Positions 46,857 through 58,138 of a stretch of DNA of 64,000 bases are shown piece by piece. Below the pieces are notes generated by a model. It did no database searches. It was not told where the DNA came from and worked only from the letters and a program-made list of their open reading frames with translations. Every line of letters starts with the position of its first letter. Positions within the stretch are counted from its first letter, which is position 1. Made by a program: the position numbers and the translations under genes. The stretch comes from Tetmemena sp. SeJ-2015 (Eukaryota; Ciliophora; Spirotrichea; Sporadotrichida; Oxytrichidae): NCBI GenBank assembly GCA_027382625.1, contig JAJKFJ010021813.1, positions 1 to 64,000 on the forward strand, given 5' to 3'.

Positions 46857-49800
46857 GAGCAGCTTTAACCGAATCTACAGCCCAGACGCCATCTACGCCA
46901 AACCTCAGTATGTGTCTGGCACCAAGCCGTAAGTCTATGATACATAGTTATCCTAATTGACTTCCATAATCCCCAAAGCTGATGATGAAGAAGTAATGAT
47001 ATTGTGTAGCATGGATTTGTGACAGAGGATGAGGAGTATGATTTCTTGCACAAGAGACCCAAACGAGCAAAGCAACCTGGAGAGTAAGAATCTCAAATTT
47101 CCTTCATCATAAAACTCATCTTCCTTTATTTAGAGGGCACTGGAAGCAGAAAACCAAAGAGGATGCCACTCAGTACGAGCTCAAGTCTTATGAGGAGATG
47201 GTCCAGCTATCATCATAATTCATTACTGATCAGCTTATAGTGTTTTAGCGAATACAGTTCATGGATTTCGACTACCCGTTGCAGCCAGACTTGGTGCCCT
47301 TCCTGTACTTTTACAAGTTCCTGGCCCGCAAACCTGAGTTCTGCAAGAAGGACGCCACCAAATATCAGAAACTAGAGCTATGGATCCCTGATACACCACT
47401 AAAAACATACATACACATATGTCAGTTTGATACGATAGTGTACAACGACAGTGACACTCCTTATTGGATCTATACTAACCATGAGGGAGTAGTCTGTCGC
47501 ACAGAGAACTTCAGCGAGCGCCATGTCGTCAGCAAGCTTGGCAACTAGTACTCAATTGATGAGCTGTAGTTTGCTGCAAGACGGTAAGAAATATTCATGC
47601 TTACTAACTTTTGTGTGTAGATAGACAATCCAGATGGAAGGATGATAGGTAGCAAGTGCTAGTTAATGAGCACTAGGGATCTGGCTCAGCGCATGACTTC
47701 CTCTGGCAGTGGCAACACAGAGATCTACGTCATCTAGAAATTCATCAAGGCCAAGGGCCCTAATGCTTTTGTGTGTCGTGCTCACTGGCGCAAGAACAAG
47801 CCTCCTCAATCCATCATTACATCCACTCTATCTATTAAGAATCAATTACTTATTCTTGAATGCTACACAGTGACTAATAAGATGTCTTTCTTTGAGAAGA
47901 GTTCGACACTGGAGGAGCAAGACAAGTATACCACTAACGCCAAGAAGGCCCTTTCATGTAGCATTGTTCACTCCTAGGGAGGCAAGCACAGTGAGGAAGT
48001 CTGCAACCAAGTGCAGAAGATGGCCCACTTCTTGCAGAAGTACACTGGCATCTTCATAGAGGAAATGGTGTGCGACTTCATCAAGGACGAGAGCGGGCTG
48101 TGGTGGTTCATTGGCTGCAGAGGCTTCCGCATGAATGGGGCCAGTGGCCGACCCTCGCTGAGGTACTTCACTCTGGAGACCCACAGCTACAACAAGAACG
48201 AAACGACGACTCCGAGGAGGACAACAAGAAGAAGGCAATAGATGAACTGGGCAAGAGCAAGAAGGCTGACTACAAATATAATGCTATATTTATATTATAT
48301 TTCAAACTACACCAAGCTGAAGATGTGTAGATGTGAATTATTTATTATGATTTATATTATTTAAACAGATTCTGCTAGATAGGGTACCCCATAAACGAGT
48401 TGACTCACCAGATGACGCTGCTGATGATCCTTCGCACTGAAAAGCACATCAAGGAGCAGCACTGGGCAGCGACTACGAGTGGCTCAACCATGGAGACCCA
48501 TGTACTACGACCAGGTCTCCCTTTACCAGCCCCACAAGGTCTGCAAGACTTGCTTAATTAAATTATATAACTTACAAACATTTTATTATAGCTTCAACCT
48601 GTTCAAGAGGTGGAGGAGCTGAGAACGTAGAGAAGAAGTTCGCCAAGGCCCTGGGTATCCCCATCGACCAGATCGGAGAGGGCCACCACAAGAACCAGAG
48701 TGCCAAGAAGGAGGAGAAGGCAGGGCTCAAGAACACCGAGGGCGATGAGGATTCCAATGATGGAAACAATTATAAATAATGAGCGCGTCTTTATAATAAC
48801 AACTCCAACAACCCACTCGACATCCTGAACAAATAGAAAGACTAGGAGATAGAAGCACTCACTATTAAAGAACTCTACCGTTTCAGAATACTCCTCACTT
48901 TTCATGGTAAGATATATAAACTGCTATTTACAAGCTATTTGATAGAAATTACTGACTTTGACTTTGATATCCCCACTGACAGAAAGCACACACTCTCCCT
49001 TGAATACAGTTTCCTCAACTTCACGAAGACCTACAGACTCAACTATCAGGCTCTCTACAATAATGCAAGCCAGACGATGAACAATACACATCAACAGCAG
49101 CCTCAAGCTTCCTTCTCTCGACATCAGACCCCTATGAATCAAGCAAACCTGCTGCACTATCAAACTAGTCAGCTCAATAATCAGACCTCAGGTGGGCTTA
49201 GTAAGCGTTTGAACCTGAATAAGATCCGCATGTATTACTTCTTCACTAGGGATCTCAAGGCCTATCACAGTTTCTTGAATGAAGAAGTGGTTAAGGTCAG
49301 ACTTTTGCTCGATGGCCATACTGAGCTAGCCACAGGCTCCTATTCATTAAGAGATTCCGCTCCCCCTATGTCACCAAGATAGGACTCAACACGATGCTCT
49401 GCGGCAGGAATAATCAGAGCTGCTATCTGCGGTTCTTCATAGGCATGATTGGCAGTGAGTATCCAGTGGATGTGAGGGAGATCAAGATCAATAACTTCAG
49501 GGAAAACTTTTACCTGCCGCCTGAGAATTACTACGCCTGTGAGGTTCTACCAGAGGACTGGATAGATATCATCCCCAGTCAAAGGCAGAGAGAACGTCAT
49601 GCTACTTCAACTCTGAGCAGGCACTACACGCAGATACCTAGTTCAAAGACGAGAGGAGCTGGAATGCTCAACAGGTCTAATTCAAGTCTCTAATAGTCAC
49701 CTGTCAAAAGTCCCACTGGTTTGTAAATGCCCAGCTCAACTCAAAAGAGATTAATGCAATCCTTATTTATTTTTCTGAATAGAGATTTGAAAAGAATTTG

Positions 49801-51701
49801 TCATCCCCCACTTCTAATTCTATGTTTGTTGTACATTGATACTTCTTACAACACCGTCAGTTCTGGTCAAGGAGGCTTCAGCTAGGTAGCTCGCAGCAAT
49901 CTTCCCACCTCGATTGAGCACTCAAGAATCTAATCAGCGAATAAGCGAGCGATAGACTCAACTTAGAAGAGAGGCTCGAGTACTCAAAGGCAGAATGTAA
50001 ACTCCTCAACTCTGCCACACAGTCAGTTCAAACTACAAGCAGAGTAGATTGAGGAGATCCCAGAGTTCAGCAACTTCAAGACGCACAAGAACTAGAGGCT
50101 TAGAAAGAGAGACAGCAGCCAGCTCAGTGTGGAGTCTAACCTAGATGATGAGACTGAAGGTAATGGAGTGCAAGTGGAGTCAGATCAAGACAGAGAAAGG
50201 CAAGCAAGCAGCACCAAGAAGAAGGAGAAAGGAGGCAGAAAAAGCACCAACCCTCTCAGAAAAAGATTAAGATGAGTGGGGCCAAAAGCCTCCGACCCAG
50301 TTCGACAACTGCTAATCTTTAGAATGCGATCAGACTCAATCAAGGGTAGATGACTCACCTTGGACCTATCTAGGATCTCAGATACAGACAAAACATCATT
50401 ATTACTATAGTAGTATTTAGATCATTATAAGGCGATTTTAATCACGAGGAACAACCAAAATACTGTAAATGAGTTGAGCAAGAACCAAAGTGCCGCAACC
50501 TTAAAGATAGGAGATTTCAAAAGGAAGCGTCCTGAAACTTCTCAGGGCTCTCGTCTGAGTAAATCTAAAACTCAATTAGACTTGGTCCTTACCAGCAAAC
50601 TTCGCAAAAAGTTCGAACAAATCAAGGAGCTAAATTCATAGTTTGAGAGCTTAAGCTCTTTCTTGACTCCTTAGGCAGATACCGCTTCGTTGAGGGATGA
50701 GCAAAATAAGCCTTAGACTTTAAGGTTTGAGACTTCATCTATTCCAATGAGGATTGCTGGTGGAAGCATTGGAAATGAAACGGCAGAGTACTTTGAAGTA
50801 GGCTCGAATAAAACAATGAACAGCAACACAGGAGGTCTGAATAGATTAGAAGTGAATAATGCCCCTAGTACTACTACTTCAACCAATCTATTTTCAAAGA
50901 TCCTCTATACTATGAGATTCAGTGTTCTCCAAATGATCTATCCTCAAGAATAGTTTGGTACCTGGATGGCTAGCTCCAAGCAAAACCAGATTCTGTGGAC
51001 TATTCAGCTAGAGTTGTTCAACTAGAAATTCCTGAGTGACTCCTACTCAACTCTCTTCGCTTTACCTCCCTCAAATAAGAGTAGTGATGAGCAATAACTC
51101 TTACTGAATTTCAAGTAGCTATTGCATCTATCAGAGTCAAGAGAAAGCATTGAACAGATCCTAGTAAACAACTATCTAGAGATAAGATTGATCGGGGAGC
51201 TGCCTTCAGCCTAGTTCTAGGAGCAAAATAGAAGGGAGTTCGCAACCAGCTTCAACTTAGGCTATCTCCTATAATAGAGGAAGATAGAAACGCAGCTCCT
51301 TTTATCTAAGGTTGGCAATAAACCTAATGAGGAGCATAGCTTTGTTCGCGTATCTGTGGAATTTTATATGCGCTTGTCGTGATTATGCTTTTAAATTCCA
51401 GCTTGAAGAAGATGACTTAACAGTTCTCAAAGGAAAGAAAACTATGAGACACACAGTTTAGAACTAATCCACTACCATCCTCTCACAAAGCAACTTAGGC
51501 CAAGGAAGCAGTAATTAAGGAGGGAGCGTATACGGAGGTGGCAATATTTATGAAGATACAGGCAGCTATTAGAGCATGAAGGCCTCCAACAGATTAGGAG
51601 CTGCCATAAATGTTTCCTCTCAAAGATCTTAAGTTGCACCTCGCCTTGATGTGAAGAAGAACTAAATCGCTAAACCTTTTGAAGTCATTATACCTTTTTG
51701 A
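46857..51701 (+). CDS. Very long protein of unknown function, possible C2-like segments
   Basis: From ATG at 46857 (MSSFNRIYSPDAIYAKPQYV) the gene runs about 4.8 kb with GT-AG introns near 46930, 47088 and 47584. Notable parts are FDYPLQPDLVPFLYFYKFLA, GIFIEEMVCDFIKDESGLWW with the following FIGCRGF, and a Cys pair HKVCKTC near 48537. The 21-bp excision described next is followed by IEALTIKELYRFRILLTFH. Beta-rich segments (LNLNKIRMYYFFTRDLKAYH, RLLLDGHTELATGS) loosely resemble C2 domains. A Ser/Lys-rich linker and a helical region with LYTMRFSVLQMIYPQEQFGT follow, ending VAPRLDVKKNQIAKPFEVII before TGA. Single-base frame changes occur near 48200, 48490 and 49350, and a TGA near 50273 is unresolved. 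It could be two genes. Confidence 0.66.
48776..48790. other. 15-bp IES, pointer TTATAA
   Basis: TTATAA occurs at 48770-48775 and 48791-48796. The 15 bp between them contain TGA in frame. Removal of 21 bp joins EDSNDGNNY to NNNSNNPLDILNKQKD without changing frame. Confidence 0.78.
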
Positions 51702-51840
51702 ATGTCTCTTAATTTCAGATTTGAATTTCTCATTCACTTAAAGTAACTACTATACTTTCAAAGTGGATGAAATAGTTTTTAAATTCTTGCATCATTATAA
51801 TAAAGTTGACGCTATAATCATTCCTCATCATTCAGATAAA

Positions 51841-53112
51841 ATGCAAACACCCTCAGCCAACACAGATAGCTTGCTTCTGCCTCCCAACAGTAGAAGAAAA
51901 CCTTAACCCCCTTAACAAAGGGCAGAAGATAACCTCACTGCAGCTCCATCTCTCACAAATCAAGCTTAGTTGAATCCTAAATCCCAACAGCAGTCACTTG
52001 ATGCGCCGTTTAGAAACCAAAGATAACTTAGTCCGCAGCAGTAAACGTAATAATAGCAGTAGTAGCAGATTAAGCCATCTTAATCTTAACCAGACTAGCA
52101 AACCCTGAACTAAAAGTTAGGCGATCATATAAATGCAACAGGCAAGGATGGAACGAGTACGCCATAAGTTAAGTAAGAGGAAATTCATGCTTTGAAAAAG
52201 AGCTCGAAGCATATTCATGAGAAAGCAGCTGATTTATTCTATGACCTGACCTGCACTTACGGTAATTCATGAAGCTTTTAAAATAAGCTTGTTTGTAGAG
52301 GGCAGAGACAAGGTTTCAAAGGGACTTCAGTATTTAGATGCAATAATTTACATCTCCATTTATGATTGGATTTGTATTTGGCCAAGTTTCTATCATGGTA
52401 CTATCAGCACACAGATCCAGAGAAAGGGATCAAGTACTTCTAAATTTCAGGTATCCCTCCTTTATCTTGACTTATCCAATATTTAGAGCGCTTTAGAGAT
52501 GCGCGCAGCTTGTTTCGTCTTTTCAAATTCTCGTTTGAAGTGAAGAGAATTGAAATCATTATGCAGACCCTGGCCGAGGATGGGTTTTCCCTTGTGACTA
52601 ACATCTCAAGTCGAGCCTTTTACTTCTTCTACTGGCTGTTTGACAACCTCTACATAGTGCAGAAGTACTTAGACATCAATAGTGAGCGCTTCCCTAAGGA
52701 GAGATTCCGCTAGCTCTCCAAGACCTTCTGGTTGCTCGGACTTGCGATGTTCCTAATTTATTGCGTCAAGACTAACTACACATCAATATGTTGAATTATT
52801 ACACACTCATCTTGTTTTAAGAGACTCTGAGGAAGACGTACACTGACGAATCAGATCTGAAGGTGGCAGCTCTTAACAAGATGACAGTGAAGCAAATGAA
52901 GGAGAATCTCAGAATCATTTGCAAGCTCAGGAGAGACTATCAGATGAACTTTGCAAGAGCAGTCAGTGATTTGATAATATGCTTGAATGAAAACAACCTT
53001 GCCGTTCTTGATACTTGGAAAGAGAATCAACTAAGGCGTTGAGGGAATTTTCGGCATGCTAAGTGCAATTATATACCTTTATGATGTTGCTAAAAGCAGG
53101 AGAGCCAAGTGA
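51841..53112 (+). CDS. PEX11: PEX11-type peroxisomal membrane protein
   Basis: PEX11 elongates and divides peroxisomes. The start at 51841 opens a Gln/Pro-rich leader (MQTPSANTDSLLLPPNSRRK). Introns are 52262-52298 and 52451-52486. After three IESs are removed the PEX11 region reads EGRDKVSKGLQYLAKFLSWY, GIKYFQISERFRDARSLFRL, FKFSFEVKRIEIIMQTL, FYFFYWLFDNLYIVQKYLDI, then LRKTYTDESDLKVAALNKMT, DLIICLNENNLAVEGIFGML and a terminal SAIIYLYDVAKSRRAK. The DNLY motif and the C-terminal G-hydrophobic helix are typical. The Gln-rich leader is longer than in yeast or animal PEX11. Confidence 0.92.
52336..52373. other. IES in PEX11 gene, pointer GTATTT
   Basis: 38 bp between GTATTT copies at 52330-52335 and 52374-52379. 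Removal of 44 bp joins KGLQY to LAKFLSWYYQHTDPEKG and also corrects the frame. Confidence 0.92.
52774..52821. other. IES in PEX11 gene, pointer AGACT
   Basis: 48 bp between AGACT copies at 52769-52773 and 52822-52826. It contains TGA. Removal of 53 bp joins LIYCVKT to LRKTYTDES in frame. Confidence 0.92.
53007..53036. other. IES in PEX11 gene, pointer CGTT
   Basis: 30 bp between CGTT copies at 53003-53006 and 53037-53040. Removal of 34 bp joins NENNLAV to EGIFGMLSAIIYLYDV, the conserved last helix. Confidence 0.9.
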
Positions 53113-53293
53113 GACTTTAAACAGAGATAGAAAGATCGGAATTATAAAACTTGTAATGAATGAGTGTAAATAGATTAATTAGAGAGTGAGAGTGTCTATA
53201 GTGTTTTTATAAAAATAAACTTTTATTCAATTCATAATGACATTAAGGAAATCAATTTTCTATAAAGTGTATATACTTTTCACATTACGGTTT

Positions 53294-56200
53294 TCAATAC
53301 TCACTCAATTTAAGCTTGAAGAGCTTATTGAGAGAACTCAATTTAATAAGCTTATCTTGGCTGTTTATCTTTTCTTGCTTAAGCTATTTGACTAACTATC
53401 TAAGTTGCTTCAGCTCTAATGATTTCATTGTTTCAATGTTTCTCTTATACTTTATGAAAGCCTCTCTGATATCTTAATTTTGATCTCTCAATTTATAAAG
53501 GATTTTACTTGAACAAAGCAGGATTAAACCTTCACTCCATCTTTAAGATGCCTAGTCTTTATTTTCCCTAAACATTTTAAACCCTTTATTAAGGATCTTT
53601 AGTTCAATGCTATTAAAGAATTTGATAATTACTCTAGCCGAAGTTTATTTCCTCCATTTTTTCTTAGTAAACTTATTCAGTTCCTAAAATCCAAATCTTA
53701 GTGAATGAGTTTTCATAATGCAATCCATTCTCTTAAAGAATAATGTCTTTAGTTTCAACTCAAGATTACTCCTGTCCTTTTCAACTTTTCTTAGCTCATC
53801 CTTCTCCATTGCTACCTCTAAGATGTCTCTTTAAGGAATTATCATATTAGGAGGCATTCTTTCTACTCTAGTTGTATTAGGAAAGAGACTTCTCCCTCGG
53901 TTAGGGAGGTAAGAGGCTAGTTTTTAGACTGGTATAAGCTTCTGGGCTGAAGTTGCTTGCCTTTGAGAATCTTACTGGTACGAATAAGACTATTGCTCTT
54001 TAGTGAAGTGAGCAGTTTAAGGGGCTGTCTCATCAGAGCCATTAATTTCAAGTTAGTAGTTAGTTGACACTCCATCTGATGGCTTTATTTCATCAGTTTT
54101 AAGAGTAGTATGCAAGGATTTAGTAGGAGTCACTCTTGCTAATTGATCTCTTAAGGAAATAAGAGTGCTTGGGGGTTGCAGGTTCTGTTTTTGATTAGCA
54201 ATCTAATTTTTATTATAGGCATTCTATCCTTATGCTTAGTTGTTGTTGTTTCCTTGAAATGATAGTTTATTCGTGTGCCTCTTTGGATCTTAGGCAGTTC
54301 TTTCTCTGCTTCTAGTTTTGCTTCTTGTTTCAAATTACTTATCTTTGTTCGCAAGAATATTCGTATAGACGCTCTTGGCTTCTTTCTAAGTTTTCTATTT
54401 CGCTACTAAATGCTTACTACTTGCAGTTATGGGTGATTTCACCTACTTAATATCCTAATCTGCCTCTACAAGGTCATACTCTTGCTTGAGTCTCTGCTTT
54501 TTATCGCTATTGTTTTTTGAGTCTCCCATATTCACATGCTTTCCATGCCTTGTTGAAGAGAGTCTCTTATCAGCGAATGTGAAATTTTAGTTAGCTTTCT
54601 CTGCAGTATTGATCATAGTAACACCTCCCACTTTGGAAGCAGGGGCGGCAGTTTTCCTGACCTTATTTTATTATCTTGAAGCGTATGGATTATCAGCCTG
54701 AGTATTTTAACCTCTCAATCTCATATCTCTTGGCGAGACTAGATTCAAAACCTGTTCGATGCTTTGAGGAACTCTAGTGTTCGTATTTTTGGCTTTACGT
54801 TTTTTGCCACTGCTGTTCGTTCCTCCATTCTTCGACTTCGATTCACTACCGCTTATTTGCTTCTCCAAATCTAAGAATTCCTTCAGCTCTTTTCCATCTG
54901 AAAGCGTCTAATAGGAATCCTTGTGCTCCTAAACATACTAGACTTCCTCACCACTAAGATTTTGATGAGAGCCTTCTAATTCCTAACCTTTTAGATTCTG
55001 AATGCTCTCGACTAAGATGAATGCAGCAGAGCCCTAGCTTGATTTATTATGCTGGGGGCTGATGTAATTAGGTCTCCCGGTTCTATTCATCTTGTCCTCT
55101 GGAGTATGTAAGTTTCTCAAATCTGACACATCAACAGTCGCTAACTTCCATAAAAATTTGAAATCCTCTCTTTATACCCTTCTTAAATAAGAAACTTAAG
55201 AGGTTTGACTGGAATGGTAGATTTCCTATCCTCAAAATCCTTAGAGTTGCTTCTATTGAGTAACTATCTGCTTATTCTGCCATTCACCTTATCTCTGTCC
55301 TTGGATTACTTTCTTGAGCTAACTGCAGAGCTTTTATTAGAAGCTGTTGTTCCATTCTTCTATTGTCTGTTGGAGTTTTAAAAGTAGGCAGAGTGGGATT
55401 CCCTGTTTGAAAGTGGACCCACTCTATTCAGCTGCTGCTATTGTTGTTCTGAATTCATCAACTGAGCTTACTGTTTCAGACTGACCAAGATCTCTTCTCT
55501 TCTCAAATGGCTGCTCTAAGAGGGGTCTCTAGACAAAGGCGTGGCAGCAAGTAAGGTTTGAGTTCTTCTTTGAGTGTCTTAAGCATCATTAGTGGAGTGA
55601 TTGTTTTAGCGAGAAGGAGAGAAGTTGAAATTGTTGCTATGAGGACTGCTTGGAATAAACTGGTTGCCTAGATTTATCTACTAATTTGGAAGAACCTTTT
55701 AAGAGGACTTGAGTTGCTTGAGTGCTTGCTCTAGGTTCTCATCAATCTATTGGCCAGCTTATTTCAAGGCAGAAGTGTTAGAGGTAACAGACTTATTGAG
55801 ATTCCCATTAGTGCAAAATATATTCAACTATCCGAAAATAATGAATAAATTATCACCATTAGCAAGGGAAGCTGCCGAGGCTTGGTTCTTTAAGACTATC
55901 TAATTACTGTATTGGTCTGCTCCCTACCTCAAATCATGATTACTGCTAGACTAATGCAAAGCCTCAGTGCTTCTTTTCTAATTCCCTTTTTTATTTAACA
56001 AGCCTTCAAGCTGATAGATATCTTCCTCTCTATCTGTTAGAGCACTATCTTGATTCCTTGCAGTCATTCCTAACCTCTCAGGCCTTATTGGAGATATGTT
56101 CTAGCTCGTGATTCCTGAATGAGGCATCCTATGGCTCAGCTGAGGATTTATGATAAAATAACAAGCTGATTTTGATTATGATAAAGTTGAGTGACCTTTC

Positions 56201-57119
56201 TGACTTGTTATCAAGATTACCGTTGGAGTATTATGAATCCTAGGTTGCAGTAATTATCTTAGACACTGATTTATTGCAATAAAAATTGAAACTGTCTCTA
56301 AGGAAAATGATGCAACATTTTAATTAACTTTTCAATAGAAGCGTGGCTGGATTTGCCTTTATTGACATCGAAGGTGAAATTTTGAATTTAATAGTGCATC
56401 TTGCAGGGATTTTTAACGTGTAGAAGGAATATCTTGAGTCTCTCCGCTTGAGAATGAGCTAGATGAAGTGTTTAAATAGCAGTCTCCTACATTAAAAATA
56501 GGTACAATCCCATGAATGAAAAATGAATGACTTACAAGTAAGATACTCTCGAACTGTTCATATGAGAAGTTGTAAGTGTTGCTGATTTGCATCTTTTCAT
56601 TTTAGAAGATCTTGCCTGTCACTATCTTCTTCAAGTCACTCACGTTCATCAAATCCTACAACAAATTAAATCCATATCACAAACTAAGAGGTTGATTAAT
56701 CAGTATATTTATTGAGTATGTTACTTACAGGTATGATGTTAGTGTTCTTGGAAAACTTCTACAGATCAGAGAAGGTGATCTTTTGATTGTTGCTCTGTCC
56801 TAGCATCGAGAATATTTTCTGAAAGCGCGGTCTATTCATCTCAAGCAGAGCAGCCACAGACTTCTTCATCCTATTACTATGTGGGGAGTAAAGTTTAATT
56901 GTAATCTTGATTAATTGCCTGACACAGTCGACTTGCGATCTGCTTTTGTGCTCTAGTTTTAGCTTGTAGTAAGGAACTAAGAGAATTTCATAAAATTGAG
57001 TTTATATTTTAAAGAATATTAAATTATTTGTCCTTATTAGAAGTGGAATGATTTAGAAGAGATGAGTGTTGTTGCTGCTGTTATGCTTGATTAATATTTT
57101 TGTAATTGATGTCCTCCAT
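53294..57119 (-). CDS. Hypothetical long protein, EF-hand-like N-terminus and coiled-coil C-terminus
   Basis: The start at 57119 gives MEDINYKNINQAQQQQQHSS. After a 16-bp IES the frame reads ILLVPYYKLKLEHKSRSQVD, then KKSVAALLEMNRPRFQKIFS and MLGQSNNQKITFSDLQKFSK, a helix-loop-helix like a degenerate EF-hand. An intron near 56650-56735 (GTAAGT donor, TTGTAG acceptor) precedes NVSDLKKIVTGKIFQNEKMQ. The long middle (53.6-56.4 kb) is Ser/Asn/Gln-rich with many TAA/TAG codons and several unresolved joints. The C-terminus is a coiled coil (EAFIKYKRNIETMKSLELKQ) ending FKLKLSEY before TGA. No family is recognised. Confidence 0.68.
56997..57012. other. 16-bp IES, pointer AGAAT
   Basis: AGAAT occurs at 56992-56996 and 57013-57017. 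Removal of 21 bp joins SNKDKQFNI to LLVPYYKLKL in frame. Confidence 0.78.
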
Positions 57120-57170
57120 TTGCAGCTACTAGCCTTAATTTTGGAAATTAAATTAAACAAAGGCGAGGAT

Positions 57171-58020
57171 TCAGATAAGACCTTTAAGATATTTTAGAGT
57201 CTAAAATATAACTACCCTAAATTATTATCCAGAATAGGATAAGTCGTTTTCTCTCAACTTTTCATTCTATACAACAATGGATTCTTGCATTAGTTCATCT
57301 TCCTCTGGTTCACAATGAGTCTCTAGTCTTGAAGGTTTCTCTTGGCTTTGCAAAATGGAGCAGCTCTCTGACTGTGCCAAATAGAGTGGCTGCATCTTAT
57401 TATTGCTTACTAGTTTAGGTCCCTGCATTTGTAAATTTTAAGATGGAGTACTGCCCAGCTCTCCTTCTCTTACATTCATAATCTGATTTTGATAAGCTTG
57501 ATTAAGCCGAGCTAACTGGCTTTGAATTCTGCATATTTAGTGCTGCTAGTTTGGAATTATTGGATTATAAAAATCATAATTTAAATATATTTAAATTATA
57601 AGATGAGGCAGGGGCTTTTCTAAACTATTGTTTGCAAAATTAGGCGCCCTTTCAGTCTTTGGTCCTTGAGATATTTAAAATTTAAATAAGTAGTTCTTGA
57701 GATGTAATTGCAGATTAACAGCTATAATCTTTGGCAGGTAATTGATTCTCCTGCTTTTGAGTGGGAGGCGTTGGATAGACCTAGTTTGTAAATGAAGGCT
57801 GCGAAAGAGACACATCGAATAAGTTCATCTGCGAACCTGAATTCACTATCTGATACAAATAAAGATAATTACATCAAATCAATAAAGATTATGGAGTTCT
57901 GCTGCAGTAGTGAGCCTTGATTAAGGTTAGAGAGTTTTAAAGTTTGAGAGGGCGAGAAGGTATTGGGCAAAGATTTAGCAATGGGAGCTGAGTAGGTGGA
58001 GTGCCAGTGTTTTAGCTCAT
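57171..58020 (-). CDS. Hypothetical Gln/Ser-rich protein
   Basis: The start at 58020 gives MSQNTGTPPTQ, and after a one-base change near 57985 the frame runs through IAKSLPNTFSPSQTLKLSNL. After an IES (57845-57896) it reads NLFDVSLSQPSFTNQVYPTP. An unresolved joint leads to ICRIQSQLARLNQAYQNQIM, then an acidic end with SRLETHCEPEEDELMQESIV. TGA is at 57171. The protein has no recognised domain. The stop lies 52 bp from the start of the next gene on the same strand, so the two may be carried on one somatic chromosome. Confidence 0.63.
57845..57896. other. IES, pointer TTC
   Basis: 52 bp between TTC copies at 57842-57844 and 57897-57899. Removal of 55 bp joins GSLLQQN to SGSQMNLFDVS in frame. 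Confidence 0.68.
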
Positions 58021-58138
58021 TTCTTAAGGATTTAATTATTTAAATTTTCCACAATCAACAATCCAAAGGAGGAATTGAGATTGTCGAAGCAAAACAAAAT
58101 CGGAGAATAGTAGTATAATCACATAAATTTATTATAAA

